A stretch of 64,000 nucleotides of DNA from Glaciimonas soli. GTDB lineage: Bacteria > Pseudomonadota > Gammaproteobacteria > Burkholderiales > Burkholderiaceae_D. This document shows positions 20,598 to 30,883 of the stretch, piece after piece (the stretch's first letter is position 1; the number at the start of each line of letters is the position of its first letter). The notes under the pieces were generated by a model. That model was not told the DNA's origin and ran no database searches. It saw nothing but the letters and a program-made list of their open reading frames with translations. Location: NCBI RefSeq assembly GCF_009497155.1, contig NZ_WINI01000008.1, positions 232,742 to 296,741 of the forward strand, read 5' to 3'. The translations under genes were made by a program, and so were the position numbers.

Positions 20598-21614
20598 TCA
20601 CGCTGCCAGCGCCGATTCGGCCAGCCCGTATTGTAACCGCTCACCATAGGTAAATTGCATGTCGAAGAAGCTTTTTACCGCTTCCAATTGTTGTCCGCAA
20701 TCCTCAAGCAAATTCATGCGCTGGCGAAATGCTTCTCCACCTGGCAAATCTTGCACATACCAGCCGATATGCTTGCGCGCCGTGCGTACGCCAAGATAGT
20801 CACCGTAAAATTGATAATGTGCGCGCAAATGCTCATCCATCAAAAGCTGCACTTCTCGTACCAGCGGCTGTGGCAAATATTCCCCGGTACGCAAAAAATG
20901 GTCAATTTCGCGAAATATCCACGGCCGCCCTTGTGCTGCACGACCAATCATAATGGCGTCGGCCTTGGTGTATTCCAAAACCTGCCGGGCTTTTTCTGGC
21001 GTAGTGATATCGCCATTGGCCACCACAGGAATAGACACAGCTGCCTTGACCGCCGCGATCGTGTCATATTCGGCGTCACCTTTATAACCGTCAGCGCGAG
21101 TACGGCCATGCATGGTCAACATGGTGATACCGGCCGTTTCTGCCAGACGTGCAACCTTCAAGGCATTTTTATTAAGCCTGTCCCAGCCGGTACGAATTTT
21201 TAATGTAACAGGCACATCAACCGCGGACACCACGGCGTCCAAAATGCGCGCAACTAACGGCTCATCTTGTAGCAAAGCAGAGCCGCACCAGCTGTTACAC
21301 ACTTTCTTAACCGGACAGCCCATGTTGATGTCAATGATTTGCGCACCGTGATCAACATTAAACTTTGCGCATTCGGCCAGCATTTGCGGATCGGCACCCG
21401 CAATCTGCACTGCGCGCGGCTCCATTTCTCCATCGTGATTGATGCGACGGGAAGTTTTTTCGGTTTTCCATAGACGTGGATTCGACGCCGCCATCTCTGA
21501 TACGGCATAACCGGCACCGAGCTCTTTGCAAAGTTGTCGGAAAGGCCGATCCGTGACACCCGCCATCGGTGCCACAAAAACATTATTACGCAGGATATAA
21601 GGGCCAATATTCAC
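20598..21614 (-). CDS. dusB: tRNA-dihydrouridine synthase DusB
   Basis: DusB reduces uridine to dihydrouridine in tRNA using FMN. The TIM-barrel start FVAPMAGVTDRPFR, the catalytic-cysteine loop MGCPVKKVCNSWCGSALL and the phosphate-binding MIGRAAQGRPWIF are all present in 338 aa. It heads the dusB-fis pair. Confidence 0.95.
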   Translation of the reverse strand: MNIGPYILRNNVFVAPMAGVTDRPFRQLCKELGAGYAVSEMAASNPRLWKTEKTSRRINHDGEMEPRAVQIAGADPQMLAECAKFNVDHGAQIIDINMGCPVKKVCNSWCGSALLQDEPLVARILDAVVSAVDVPVTLKIRTGWDRLNKNALKVARLAETAGITMLTMHGRTRADGYKGDAEYDTIAAVKAAVSIPVVANGDITTPEKARQVLEYTKADAIMIGRAAQGRPWIFREIDHFLRTGEYLPQPLVREVQLLMDEHLRAHYQFYGDYLGVRTARKHIGWYVQDLPGGEAFRQRMNLLEDCGQQLEAVKSFFDMQFTYGERLQYGLAESALAA

Positions 21615-21810
21615 GACAATGGACGCAATGCAAAAGAAAGATATTTCGTGGAAGGGCGTATTTTATCGCGAATGCGAGATGGCGCTCAAAAAATAAGCAG
21701 AAATTAATGATTGATTAACTAGTCAATTTCGTCGGAGCACGTGATATTACAAAAACGCATCGCGCCCGAATGACCCACTGATGCCGAAGCAAACGGCGCG
21801 CAATAAATTG

Positions 21811-21820
21811 CCCCCCCCCC
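21811..21820. repeat. Homopolymeric tract of ten C
   Basis: A run of ten C (ten G on the coding strand of the neighbouring phosphatase gene) lies 17 bases beyond that gene's stop codon, in the 222-base gap before dusB. It is outside any convincing coding frame. Confidence 0.9.
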
Positions 21821-21836
21821 TACAAATCCACGAAAT

Positions 21837-22532
21837 TCATCGATCGACTTCATCCAAAGACTGAGCTTGTAAGTGCTCAACATCTCCCCAGCCCGTAATC
21901 CGCAATTGCCGTCCATCCCACGCCATGCGATTAATGCTGGCATTGAAAATATCAAAATCTCTGTGTCGCACTAAAGGAATGTTGAGGGCATAACGATAGA
22001 AACAATCAAGCACACCACCATGCGTGATGATGGCTATACGCCGATGTGATTGCTGTGACTGCTGCGATTTCGCCAGATCAACGATGCGATGCAGGGCTGC
22101 GGTAGTACGCTGAAAAAATTCATTCAAGGTTTCGGCGATATGCGAATCGGGTGGCGCACCGGCTGGATAACGCATATCCACATCGCGCTGGTCCAACGCA
22201 GCGTAGGCAGAAGGGAATCGGCTTTTGATTTCCGGGCGGCACAAACCCTCCAGAGCGCCATAACAACGTTCACGCAATCCGGCATCAAGCTGTACTGCTA
22301 TGCCACTCGCACGCGCCAATGGTGCAGCCGTTTGTTGCGTACGTTGCATATCACTAGAAAAAATAGCGTCTAATGACTCATGCGCCAACCATGATGCTAA
22401 AGCCTGCGCTTGACGCTGACCTTCTGCATTAAGAGCAATATCAAGATGACCTTGCAGACGACGATCTTTATTCCAATCGGTTTCGCCGTGGCGAATCACA
22501 AGAATTTCCACCAGTGTTTCTGTTATTTGCAT
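21837..22532 (-). CDS. Histidine phosphatase family protein (GpmB/CobC-like)
   Basis: A branch-1 histidine phosphatase. The RHGETDWN motif starts at residue 14 (H15 is the phosphate acceptor), and the second histidine is in ITHGGVLDCFYRYA. The family includes phosphoglycerate mutase-like and alpha-ribazole phosphatases; the substrate cannot be read from the sequence. At 231 aa it is complete. It is the last gene of a tight minus-strand operon tyrS-dtd-PEBP-phosphatase (gaps of 12, 1 and 11 bases). Confidence 0.88.
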   Translation of the reverse strand: MQITETLVEILVIRHGETDWNKDRRLQGHLDIALNAEGQRQAQALASWLAHESLDAIFSSDMQRTQQTAAPLARASGIAVQLDAGLRERCYGALEGLCRPEIKSRFPSAYAALDQRDVDMRYPAGAPPDSHIAETLNEFFQRTTAALHRIVDLAKSQQSQQSHRRIAIITHGGVLDCFYRYALNIPLVRHRDFDIFNASINRMAWDGRQLRITGWGDVEHLQAQSLDEVDR

Positions 22533-22543
22533 CGCCTACCCGA

Positions 22544-23176
22544 TCAGGTTGAACGCACGGCGGGATTCAAAGTATACGTGCCGGTGATTACCGCCTGACC
22601 CAAGATATGTCCTTGCAACGCAGCCACTGCTTGCTGTCCTGTGAAATTTCCGCCTACACCTAAACGCTCAACATCCAGCGCATACAACGTAAATATATAG
22701 TGGTGCAAAAGTGCATCATTCCAGGGTGGACATGGACCGTCATAGCCGAAGTAATTGCCAGACATGTCTTTATCGCCAGCGAACCAGCCGGTGTAATCAT
22801 TAATCCCCTGACGCGCAGCTGAAATCGGGCCTTCCGCCGGCTTGCCACGCGCTGTCACTGCGGAACTGAAGCTGGCAGCGGCAATGGACGATATTTGCGG
22901 CGGCAAATCGACCAACACCCAATGGAAGAAGTCCACACGCGGCAAATCTGCCGGCACGGTTTTGCCTTCCTGATTCACGTCGTCGCCGCGCGACGGTACA
23001 TCTGGGTCATGACATATCAACACCAATGATTTCGTACCAGCAGGTAAATCACTCCAGGCCAAATGCGGATTACGATTGTCTGACAAAGCAACATGGGTTT
23101 TAGCATCTTGCACACAAAACGCAAATTCGCCGGGGATAGCGGCACCGTCGTTAAAAGAGTCGCTCCAGAGTTTCAT
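22544..23176 (-). CDS. YbhB/YbcL-type phosphatidylethanolamine-binding-like protein
   Basis: A PEBP-fold protein of 210 aa. The ligand-pocket motifs LVLICHDPDVPSRGD, VDFFHWVLVDLP and GYDGPCPPWNDALLHHYIFT match the YbhB/YbcL branch. No signal peptide is seen, so it should be cytoplasmic. The biological role of bacterial members is poorly known. It is separated from dtd by one base. Confidence 0.9.
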   Translation of the reverse strand: MKLWSDSFNDGAAIPGEFAFCVQDAKTHVALSDNRNPHLAWSDLPAGTKSLVLICHDPDVPSRGDDVNQEGKTVPADLPRVDFFHWVLVDLPPQISSIAAASFSSAVTARGKPAEGPISAARQGINDYTGWFAGDKDMSGNYFGYDGPCPPWNDALLHHYIFTLYALDVERLGVGGNFTGQQAVAALQGHILGQAVITGTYTLNPAVRST

Positions 23177-23177
23177 T

Positions 23178-23633
23178 TTAATCTCCTGTCGGTGGTTTAA
23201 TTTGTAGCCAGAAAGTTACCGGGCCGTCATTGGTGAGAGATACTTTCATATCGGCGCCAAACTGCCCTGTCGCAACTTCTTTATGGCTGCTCTTTGCCTG
23301 TTCAACAAAATAGCTAAACAATCGCCGCCCGTCTTCTGGTGACGCGGCAGGGGTAAATGAAGGACGCGTCCCGGAATTGGTATCCGCCGCCAGCGTAAAT
23401 TGCGGCACGAGCAATATGCCACCAGCGATATCACTCACGCTACGATTCATCTTGCCGGCATCATCGGAAAAAACCCGGTACGCCAATAGCTTACTCAATA
23501 AAGCATTCGCTTCTTTTTCTCTATCACCGCGTTCAGCACAGACCAACACCATCAAACCGGCGTTAATTGCACCAATTGTGGCGCCATCAACGATGACGCT
23601 GGCGTGACTTACGCGCTGTATTAATGCAATCAT
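23178..23633 (-). CDS. dtd: D-aminoacyl-tRNA deacylase Dtd
   Basis: Dtd hydrolyses D-aminoacyl-tRNAs, notably D-Tyr-tRNA, and so proofreads translation. The 151-residue protein starts [13 protein letters not shown] and carries the active-site strands [15 protein letters not shown] and the cross-subunit motif [11 protein letters not shown]. Its place 12 bases after tyrS is functionally apt, because TyrRS can mischarge D-tyrosine. Confidence 0.95.
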   Translation of the reverse strand: MIALIQRVSHASVIVDGATIGAINAGLMVLVCAERGDREKEANALLSKLLAYRVFSDDAGKMNRSVSDIAGGILLVPQFTLAADTNSGTRPSFTPAASPEDGRRLFSYFVEQAKSSHKEVATGQFGADMKVSLTNDGPVTFWLQIKPPTGD

Positions 23634-23645
23634 TCACGCACCGTT

Positions 23646-24908
23646 TCAATTCAAGGTCACACGGGCGAACTGCCGCTTGCCAACTTGCAGTACGAAAGTA
23701 CCGGCTTCGACTTTCAAACCTTTATCGCTAATCACCGTACCATCGATTCTGACGCCGCCCTGCTCAATTTTGCGCTGCGCTTCTGAAGACGATGGCACCA
23801 GATTGGCTTGCTTCAATAATTGACCGATACCAAGTGGTGCACCGCTCAATGTCACTTCTGGAATGTCATCGGGGATACCGCCTTTAGCGCGATTATTGAA
23901 GTCCGCCAACGCTTCTTCAGCCGCTTGCTGGGTGTGAAAACGCGCCACAATTTCTTGCGCAAGTGCAACTTTGATGTCGCGTGGGTTCTGACCTTCGGCA
24001 ACCTGCTTTTTATAGCCGTTAATTTCAGCTAACGATTTGAAGGATAGCAATTCGTAATAACGCCACATCATGACATCAGAAATACTCATCACTTTGGCGA
24101 ACATGGTGTTGCCTGGCTCGGTAATGCCAATGTAATTGCCTTTGGATTTGGACATTTTCTCAACGCCGTCCAAACCTTCCAGCAATGGCATGGTCAAAAT
24201 ACATTGCTGCTCTTGCCCATAATCTTTTTGCAACTCGCGGCCAACCAGCAAGTTGAATTTCTGATCTGTACCGCCGAGCTCTAAATCAGCTTCCAGCGCC
24301 ACAGAGTCGTACCCTTGCATTAACGGGTACAGTAATTCATGTACCGAAATTGGTGTATTCGCTTTAAAGCGCTTAGTGAAATCCTCGCGTTCCAAAATCC
24401 GCGCAACTGTATATTTTGCCGACAATTGAATCATGCCGCGCGCACCCAGCTTGTCCGACCATTCCGAGTTATAGCGAATTTCAGTGCGTGCTGCATCCAA
24501 CACTAAACTGGCTTGTGCAAAATACGTTTTAGCATTCTCTTCGATCTGCTCGCGCGTTAATGGTGGACGTGTGACATTGCGGCCAGACGGATCGCCGATC
24601 ATGGAGGTGAAATCACCGATCAGGAAAATCACGGTGTGACCCAAGTCCTGCAATTGACGCATTTTATTCAACACCACGGTATGGCCAAGATGCAAATCCG
24701 GCGCGGTCGGGTCTAAACCTAATTTGATGCGCAATGGCTTGCCGGTTTGTTCTGAGCGTTGCAGCTTGCGCGCAAAATCAGCTTCGATCAATAATTCATC
24801 AGCACCGCGCTTAGCGATGGCGAGTGCTTCTTGCACCCGGTCAGACAAAATGATAGCTGGCTTTTCAGCTACATCAGTTTGGGAAGTGCTCGGATTTTCT
24901 TGATTCAT
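23646..24908 (-). CDS. tyrS: Tyrosyl-tRNA synthetase
   Basis: TyrRS charges tRNA-Tyr. The class I signature HLGHT is at 73-77 and the KMSKSKGN loop near 253. The C-terminal S4-like RNA-binding domain runs from about 356 to 420 ([20 protein letters not shown]). The 420-aa form with KMSKS resembles the TyrZ subtype. First gene of the tyrS-dtd-PEBP-phosphatase operon. Confidence 0.96.
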   Translation of the reverse strand: MNQENPSTSQTDVAEKPAIILSDRVQEALAIAKRGADELLIEADFARKLQRSEQTGKPLRIKLGLDPTAPDLHLGHTVVLNKMRQLQDLGHTVIFLIGDFTSMIGDPSGRNVTRPPLTREQIEENAKTYFAQASLVLDAARTEIRYNSEWSDKLGARGMIQLSAKYTVARILEREDFTKRFKANTPISVHELLYPLMQGYDSVALEADLELGGTDQKFNLLVGRELQKDYGQEQQCILTMPLLEGLDGVEKMSKSKGNYIGITEPGNTMFAKVMSISDVMMWRYYELLSFKSLAEINGYKKQVAEGQNPRDIKVALAQEIVARFHTQQAAEEALADFNNRAKGGIPDDIPEVTLSGAPLGIGQLLKQANLVPSSSEAQRKIEQGGVRIDGTVISDKGLKVEAGTFVLQVGKRQFARVTLN

Positions 24909-25257
24909 AATGGTTTTCTAGTGTTAATTCACGCTTAAATCACGGATCATTCACACGTAATACGCACGTAAACAAACTAGCTTTTAAAAAATTGTCAGTG
25001 AAAAAAATAAGTAAGAACTAAAGCCAATATTCATCAGTCGAACCGACGAAAATTTACGGCAACATGCTTCAACTTGTGTTTTGTAGAGGCGCTATTTGAC
25101 CGTGATATAATGGTAGATTCCTTTTAACCCCGCCCTTGTGTCCGAAATGTCAGTGTATTGCAGTTAAGTAAGGCAAGCACCGAAGAACAATTAACGAGAA
25201 TTATCAAAAAGCAAGAAATCGAAACGATACAGAACGGCAGATTTTAACGTATAGCAC
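24909..25257. promoter_or_regulatory. Divergent promoter region between tyrS and the M23 peptidase gene
   Basis: This 349-base region separates two divergent genes. A TATAAT hexamer on the plus strand (25106-25111) is a good -10, with only a poor -35 (TTGTAG, 19-base spacer), so the peptidase promoter is tentative. I see no gene or RNA motif here. Confidence 0.4.
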
Positions 25258-26718
25258 ATGTCTCTAAAAGATAAATTCATAGATTACCGCCCCAGCGCCA
25301 AGCTGTTGAACGCGCATCTGCCCAAATCTTCTCGTAAAACCCGCATTGTTTCGGCCTCTGCCTTGTTTTTCGCCGTTTGCGCCTTTGGCGCCTATGGAGT
25401 TGCGCCAATCGAGCCCGACACTTCTGATATCCATATCAAAGCCATCTCTCAGGAATTGGCGTTGCCAAACCTGCAACAACAAGTAGAAAAACTGTCAAAT
25501 CAAGATCAATTGTATGTTGCCGAAGGCACCATGCGAAACAGTGACACACTAGCAAGTTTGATGACGCGATTAGGCATAGATGACAGCCACGCAACCAATT
25601 TCATCAAAACGGATAGCGTTGCGCGTGCGGTCATGCGTTTGCCAGCTGGCAGCACCGTGCAAGCGCAAACAGATGCTAACGGCGAGCTGCAGTGGTTACG
25701 TGCGAGTTTGCCGGATGCAAAAGCAGCAACAACTAAAGCGAATAAAAAAGATCCGATCGCTGCTGACAGCACCAGTGTCGAAAACGACACCAACACGAAT
25801 GTCAACAACATCATTATTAGCCGAAGGGACGACAAATTCAGTGCGTCCCAACAATCAGTCGCGCTGGAAAAGCGCATTGAAATGCATTCTGGCGTGATTC
25901 GCACATCGCTGTTTGCCGCCACCGATGCTGCAGATATCCCAGATACCATTTCATCGCAGCTGATTGATATTTTTGGCACCAACATCAATTTTGCCAACGA
26001 CATAAAACGCGGCGACAGCTTTAACATCGCCTACGAAACCTTTTGGCAAAACGGTCAATTTGTTCGTACCGGGAAAATCCTTGCCGGCGAGTTCATTAAC
26101 GGCGGAAAGACCTATCAGTCTGTCTGGTTTGATGACCCCAAGAACGCGCAAGGCGGCGGTTATTATGGCTTTGACGGCAAATCGATGAAGCAGGCTTTTT
26201 TGAAGTCGCCGCTAACTTATACGCGTATTTCTTCAGGCTTCTCAATGCGTTTGCACCCGATACTCGGGACCTGGAAAAAACATGAAGGCGTAGATTTCGC
26301 AGCCCCTACTGGCACGCCGATACACGCGGCCAGTGATGGCGTTGTTGATTTTGCAGGCGTTCAAAATGGTTATGGCAACGTGGTCATTCTCAAACATGCG
26401 AATAACATCGCTACTGTTTATGGCCACATGAGTCGTTTTGCCGGTCTTCGTAAAGGCAACAAAGTAACGCAAGGTGAAGTGATTGGCTACGTCGGCATGA
26501 CCGGCTGGGCAACTGGTCCACATTTACATTATGAATTCCGCGTCGCCGACAAACCACTCGATCCGATGACGGTCACGCTGCCAAACGCGCAAGCGCTCAC
26601 TGGCAATAAACTACAACGCTTCCAAGCAGTCGCAAGTGATATGTCGCATCGTTTTGCCTTGCTGCAGGCCAAAGAGAACACGCCGTTTGAAAAGAAAATG
26701 CAGTTAGCCGCCAAATAA
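25258..26718 (+). CDS. M23 family peptidoglycan endopeptidase
   Basis: A membrane-anchored M23 metallopeptidase that should cut peptide cross-links in the periplasm. After a short basic N-terminus there is a hydrophobic segment at about 29-46, then an OapA/LysM-like N-terminal region. The LytM catalytic domain has zinc ligands HEGVDF (H342, D346) and HLHYEF (H422, H424), so it looks active rather than a degenerate EnvC-type activator. Length 486 aa. It is followed by a strong terminator and anmK, another cell-wall gene. Confidence 0.92.
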   Translation: MSLKDKFIDYRPSAKLLNAHLPKSSRKTRIVSASALFFAVCAFGAYGVAPIEPDTSDIHIKAISQELALPNLQQQVEKLSNQDQLYVAEGTMRNSDTLASLMTRLGIDDSHATNFIKTDSVARAVMRLPAGSTVQAQTDANGELQWLRASLPDAKAATTKANKKDPIAADSTSVENDTNTNVNNIIISRRDDKFSASQQSVALEKRIEMHSGVIRTSLFAATDAADIPDTISSQLIDIFGTNINFANDIKRGDSFNIAYETFWQNGQFVRTGKILAGEFINGGKTYQSVWFDDPKNAQGGGYYGFDGKSMKQAFLKSPLTYTRISSGFSMRLHPILGTWKKHEGVDFAAPTGTPIHAASDGVVDFAGVQNGYGNVVILKHANNIATVYGHMSRFAGLRKGNKVTQGEVIGYVGMTGWATGPHLHYEFRVADKPLDPMTVTLPNAQALTGNKLQRFQAVASDMSHRFALLQAKENTPFEKKMQLAAK

Positions 26719-26731
26719 ATCGTCTCAAACT

Positions 26732-26787
26732 AAAAACCGTTAGCCGATCAGCACTGTAAAATAAGCTGATCTGCTAACGGTTTTTTT
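26732..26787 (+). terminator. Strong terminator abutting the anmK start codon
   Basis: Arms of 21 bases (26732-26752 and 26765-26785) pair with one mismatch around a 12-base loop and run into seven T. The T-run ends at 26787 and the anmK ATG begins at 26788. Confidence 0.9.
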
Positions 26788-27939
26788 ATGACTATACAAA
26801 CCCCCACAACACATTACATCGGCCTGATGTCAGGCACCAGCCTGGATGGCGTCGATGGCGCTATCGGTGCTTTTTCTAATGATGGTGCACAGATCAGCAC
26901 GCTGGCGTCCGCTTACGTGCCATTCCCGCCCGAATTACGGCAAGAATTGATGGCGCTGCAAAGTGCTGGTGAAAACGAAATTGAGCGTGAAGCCTTGGTC
27001 GCCAACACGTTGGCATCGCACTACGCGACTTGCGTGGAACGCTTGCTAAGCAGCGCCAATTTACGCAAGGATCAAATTCGCGCCATTGGCGTACATGGGC
27101 AAACTGTTCGTCATCGTCCCGAACTTGGTTTTACACGTCAGACCAACAATCCCGCACTATTAGCCGAATTAACCGGCATAAATGTGATCGCTGATTTTCG
27201 CAGTCGCGACATTGCCGCCGGCGGCCAAGGTGCACCGTTAGTTCCAGCATTTCATCAGGCTGTATTCGCCGATCCGACTGAAACGCGCGTAGTGGTGAAT
27301 ATTGGCGGCATTGCCAATATCAGCATATTGCGGGGCGAAAATGGCAGCAGCGATGGCGACAGCGCAAACATTGGCTTTGACACCGGCCCTGGTAACGTTC
27401 TGATGGATGCCTGGATTAAACACCATCTAGGCAAAGACTATGACGACAACGGCGCCTGGGCGGCAAGTGGCAAAGTACTCCCGGCATTATTGGCGGCTTG
27501 TCGTCATGAGCCTTACTTTGCCTCCGCACCTCCCAAAAGCACTGGACGGGATTTGTTTCATAATGCGTGGCTGGCAAATAAGTTAACGTCATTCCATCAC
27601 GTTGCAGCAGCCGATGTACAAGCAACACTCACAGCACTGACAGCAACGACCATAGCGGATGCAATTGCAGCGTATGCCGCCGATGTAAAAATGATTACCA
27701 TCTGTGGCGGTGGCGCGTACAACACTTATCTGATGCAGCAATTAGATATGGCACTTCAGCAGCATGGCGTATGCACGTCAGTACAATCGACTGCGGCACT
27801 GGGAATCGCACCTAATCACGTGGAAGCACTGGCATTTGCCTGGCTTGCACAACGCTTCACGTTACATTTATCTGGGAATTTGCCAAGAGTGACGGGCGCG
27901 CGAGGTGAAAGAATTTTGGGCGCTTTGTATCCTGCATAG
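26788..27939 (+). CDS. anmK: Anhydro-N-acetylmuramic acid kinase AnmK
   Basis: AnmK phosphorylates and opens 1,6-anhydroMurNAc during peptidoglycan recycling. The family start [13 protein letters not shown], the [11 protein letters not shown] and NIGGIANIS motifs, and [13 protein letters not shown] are all present in 383 aa. There is no ribosome binding site, because the upstream terminator's T-run touches the ATG. Conserved sequence begins within ten residues, so a downstream start is unlikely. Translation must start leaderless or from read-through RNA. Confidence 0.95.
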   Translation: MTIQTPTTHYIGLMSGTSLDGVDGAIGAFSNDGAQISTLASAYVPFPPELRQELMALQSAGENEIEREALVANTLASHYATCVERLLSSANLRKDQIRAIGVHGQTVRHRPELGFTRQTNNPALLAELTGINVIADFRSRDIAAGGQGAPLVPAFHQAVFADPTETRVVVNIGGIANISILRGENGSSDGDSANIGFDTGPGNVLMDAWIKHHLGKDYDDNGAWAASGKVLPALLAACRHEPYFASAPPKSTGRDLFHNAWLANKLTSFHHVAAADVQATLTALTATTIADAIAAYAADVKMITICGGGAYNTYLMQQLDMALQQHGVCTSVQSTAALGIAPNHVEALAFAWLAQRFTLHLSGNLPRVTGARGERILGALYPA

Positions 27940-27961
27940 TAACAAGCGATGCAAAAACGAC

Positions 27962-27994
27962 AAAGGACGCGAAGAGATATCTTCGCGTCCTTTT
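27962..27994. terminator. Bidirectional terminator between anmK and erpA
   Basis: A perfect 13-base stem (27962-27974 with 27981-27993) around a 6-base loop, with A-rich and T-rich flanks, lies between the convergent genes anmK and erpA. Confidence 0.9.
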
Positions 27995-28037
27995 ATTTTT
28001 CCGACCTCGGTGATGCCTATCGGAAATTAAACAATAA

Positions 28038-28412
28038 TTAAGCCGAAAACGATGATCCGCAACCGCAAGTGGTAGTTGCATTTGGATTTTTAATGACGAA
28101 TTGCGCGCCTTCCAAATCATCCTTGTAGTCAATCTCAGCGCCAACCAAATATTGGTAGCTCATCGAATCGACCAGTAATTGCACACCATTCTTGATCATA
28201 GTGGTGTCGTCTTCGTTGACAATTTCATCGAATGTGAAACCGTACTGGAAGCCAGAACAACCGCCGCCCTGCACAAAAACGCGCAATTTCAAATCGGGAT
28301 TGCCTTCTTCTTCGATCAACTGCGCCACTTTGGCGGCAGCACTATCGGAGAAAATAATAGGCGAAGGTGCAACTTCACGGGTAATTTCTTTGATTTCGGC
28401 AACTGCATTCAT
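28038..28412 (-). CDS. erpA: Iron-sulfur cluster insertion protein ErpA
   Basis: ErpA is an A-type carrier that delivers [4Fe-4S] clusters to apoproteins. The three ligand cysteines are in place: C52 in [10 protein letters not shown], and C116 and C118 in [12 protein letters not shown]. Length 124 aa. It follows the bactofilin gene by 61 bases on the same strand, and a terminator lies beyond its 3' end. Confidence 0.95.
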   Translation of the reverse strand: MNAVAEIKEITREVAPSPIIFSDSAAAKVAQLIEEEGNPDLKLRVFVQGGGCSGFQYGFTFDEIVNEDDTTMIKNGVQLLVDSMSYQYLVGAEIDYKDDLEGAQFVIKNPNATTTCGCGSSFSA

Positions 28413-28473
28413 TTTTTAGCTCCTGCAAGACAAACAATCCATATGGTGAACCATTATAGGCGTTTCACTGCAC

Positions 28474-28968
28474 TTATGCAGACTCCGCCACTTTTTCAGA
28501 CTTGGTAACATCGACTTCTTTGTCGGCTTTATTCGAAACCGGTGTTACATCAACCGTTTGCGCTATCTGCGGCACTGGTGTCGTTGCCAACAATTTCAAC
28601 GCAGATGGCGCTGAAATGCCTTGATCATGCGTTAATTTCCCACTCACCACAGCGCCGCTATGCATTTCTAATGCTTTGTAATGCACATCTCCAGTTATGC
28701 GGGTTTTCGGCTGCAATTCAAGTAACTCCGATGAATAAACATTGCCGCAGATTTCACCATTCACTACCAGATGCGCCACCCGCACTTCACCCTCAACTTT
28801 GGCACTTTCTGAAATCACTAACATACTGCTTGTTCCAGATTCGGCGATCACATTGCCTTTAATATGGCCATCAATACGCAATCCGCCTTTAAAGTGCACA
28901 TCACCTTTAATACTTGCTGACACACCAATCAAACTATCAATGGTACTTTTCGCTTTTCGATTGAACAT
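28474..28968 (-). CDS. Bactofilin family cytoskeletal protein
   Basis: Bactofilins polymerise without nucleotide into filaments that position cell-wall enzymes. The protein (164 aa) has a short N-terminal tail, FNRKAKSTIDSLIG, then a DUF583 beta-helix with repeated G-x-V/I steps (SIKGDVHFKGGLRIDGHIKG onward, about 20-125). A disordered tail rich in V, T and K follows. I start at ATG 28968, which has GGGAG four bases upstream; the frame extends seven codons further. The gene follows the coiled-coil membrane protein gene by 80 bases. Confidence 0.92.
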   Translation of the reverse strand: MFNRKAKSTIDSLIGVSASIKGDVHFKGGLRIDGHIKGNVIAESGTSSMLVISESAKVEGEVRVAHLVVNGEICGNVYSSELLELQPKTRITGDVHYKALEMHSGAVVSGKLTHDQGISAPSALKLLATTPVPQIAQTVDVTPVSNKADKEVDVTKSEKVAESA

Positions 28969-29048
28969 GATGCTCCCTTTTCGTTTCATTTATTTAGGTG
29001 TAATGATGTCTATAACGGAATGCCTGCAACTATCATGGAAGGTCGGTT

Positions 29049-29786
29049 TTATAGCTGTGCTGATTCTTGAACCTGCGTTTGACCATTTACCAGCACCTTT
29101 GCCTGCAATGATTTGACTACTGCGTCATCGGGCAGCGTCAGTATGCCGTCGACCCGTTGATAATATTTAAAATCCAGTTTGAAACCCGCTTTGTCACTGG
29201 CGCTGGCATTTTGAGCCGGGAAGTTCAACACCACACTCTTGCCCTGCACCATCGCCGTCACCGCGAGCTGCAGATTGCCAGAAAAATCGCGTCCGACCTT
29301 GCCGCCTTGCATCACTAATAAGCGATAACGCAGTTGCGTCGGCGCCTGCAACTCCAGACTCAAACGTTGAATCGCCAAGCCTTGATTACCCATAGCGGTA
29401 GGCAGCAAACCCTCGAAAAATGCCAGATCTTCTTTGAGCTTGGTGTTTTCGCCTTCCATTGCAGCGATTTGCGAACTTAATTGCGCCTGCGTTGCATGAT
29501 CCATCATCGCCTGGCTTTCTGCCGCATTCGCGATGGTTGAGTAATGATCCCGCTCAGCCGTCAGGTTTTTCACTTGCTCACTTAAACTCTGAAATTGCTG
29601 CTTATCCAGAGCTGGATTGCTGCCCGTGAAATGACGGCCGGAATCATATAGCCACATCGCGCAAGCACCGCCCAAGCCGATCACCGCCACCCAAAAAATC
29701 GCTTTGAGTGGCCACGGAGAATGGCTTTTTATCGTCATTTTTGGTGGCGATACAGACATCCGTCGACGCCATAACTTGAATTTCAT
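29049..29786 (-). CDS. Single-pass membrane coiled-coil protein (DUF6776-like)
   Basis: A conserved hypothetical protein of 245 aa. A basic N-terminus is followed by a hydrophobic segment at about 28-47 (LKAIFWVAVIGLGGACAMWL), a coiled coil at about 60-125 and a C-terminal domain rich in beta-strand. This predicts an inner-membrane protein with a periplasmic coiled coil. It sits directly upstream of the bactofilin gene, which suggests but does not prove a shared morphogenetic role. The family name is from memory. Confidence 0.75.
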   Translation of the reverse strand: MKFKLWRRRMSVSPPKMTIKSHSPWPLKAIFWVAVIGLGGACAMWLYDSGRHFTGSNPALDKQQFQSLSEQVKNLTAERDHYSTIANAAESQAMMDHATQAQLSSQIAAMEGENTKLKEDLAFFEGLLPTAMGNQGLAIQRLSLELQAPTQLRYRLLVMQGGKVGRDFSGNLQLAVTAMVQGKSVVLNFPAQNASASDKAGFKLDFKYYQRVDGILTLPDDAVVKSLQAKVLVNGQTQVQESAQL

Positions 29787-29845
29787 GGTGTCGAGATCTC
29801 AGTGACAGCGAATGGCAAGTAAAGACATTGCCATCATGCACGTCA

Positions 29846-30883
29846 TCATGGAAGCACAGGTACGTGCATCAAACCGGTCGTTTCTTCCAGGCCAAACATC
29901 AAATTCATACATTGCACTGCCTGACCGGCAGAGCCTTTGACCAGATTATCCTGCACCACCAATACCACCACCGTGTCACCATCATTGGGACGGTGAAGCG
30001 CAATGCGAAGCATGTTGGAGCTGCGAGTTGAACGCGTTTCCGGATGCGAACCAAAAGGCATCACGTCAACAAATGGCTCATTTTTATAGGCATCTTCAAA
30101 CAGCGCTTGCAGAGTCGCGTCGTCGGTTTTTTGGGTTAAACGCGCATACAGTGTCGAATGCATGCCGCGTATCATCGGCACCAAGTGCGGCGTAAATAAT
30201 AGCCCGATTTTTTCACTAGTCAGCTTACTTAACTGCTCAACTGTTTCTGGCAAATGTCGATGACCGGAAACACCGTATGCCTTGAAATTATCGCTCGCTT
30301 CAGAGAACAGCATTGCCACTTCCGCTTTACGACCCGCGCCAGAAACACCCGATTTGCAATCTGCAATCAACGAGCCCGCATCAATGATGCCGGCTTTCAG
30401 CAGAGGCGCAAAACCGAGCTGCATGGTCGTTGGATAACAACCCGGATTGCCAATCACTCGCGCTTTTTTAATCGCATCGCGATTCAGTTCCGGCAAACCA
30501 TAAGCTGATTCTTTCAGCAATTCTGGGCAGCTATGCGCCAGTTTGTACCACTTCTCAAATACCGCAGTATCTTGCAAACGGAAATCGGCTGCCAGATCAA
30601 TCACTTTAACGCCTGCCGCGAGCAGCTCTTGCGCTTGTGCCATCGCAACACCATGAGGCGTTGCAAAAAATACCACATCGCATTCTGTCAAACTGGCTTT
30701 TTCGGGGCTCGAAAATGCCAGCGACACACGACCGCGTAACGAAGGATACATATCAGCAATCGGCATCCCGTCTTCTTTACGCGATGTCACCGCAATCAAT
30801 TGCGCCTGTGGATGAGTTGCCAACAAACGCAACAATTCAACCCCTGTGTAGCCTGTACCGCCTACGATGCCGATTTTGATCAT
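29846..30883 (-). CDS. argC: N-acetyl-gamma-glutamyl-phosphate reductase ArgC
   Basis: ArgC makes N-acetylglutamate semialdehyde in arginine synthesis using NADPH. The Rossmann motif [15 protein letters not shown] begins at residue 5 and the catalytic cysteine is C149 in [12 protein letters not shown] chose ATG 30883 (345 aa), which has AAGGA seven bases upstream; the frame runs five codons further. Confidence 0.95.
   Translation of the reverse strand: MIKIGIVGGTGYTGVELLRLLATHPQAQLIAVTSRKEDGMPIADMYPSLRGRVSLAFSSPEKASLTECDVVFFATPHGVAMAQAQELLAAGVKVIDLAADFRLQDTAVFEKWYKLAHSCPELLKESAYGLPELNRDAIKKARVIGNPGCYPTTMQLGFAPLLKAGIIDAGSLIADCKSGVSGAGRKAEVAMLFSEASDNFKAYGVSGHRHLPETVEQLSKLTSEKIGLLFTPHLVPMIRGMHSTLYARLTQKTDDATLQALFEDAYKNEPFVDVMPFGSHPETRSTRSSNMLRIALHRPNDGDTVVVLVVQDNLVKGSAGQAVQCMNLMFGLEETTGLMHVPVLP

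Noticed and set aside
21719..21955. Minus-strand frame crossing the ten-C tract, possible phase-variable extension of the phosphatase
   Set aside because: The phosphatase frame stops before the tract with a complete domain. The crossing frame is different and has no conserved sequence.
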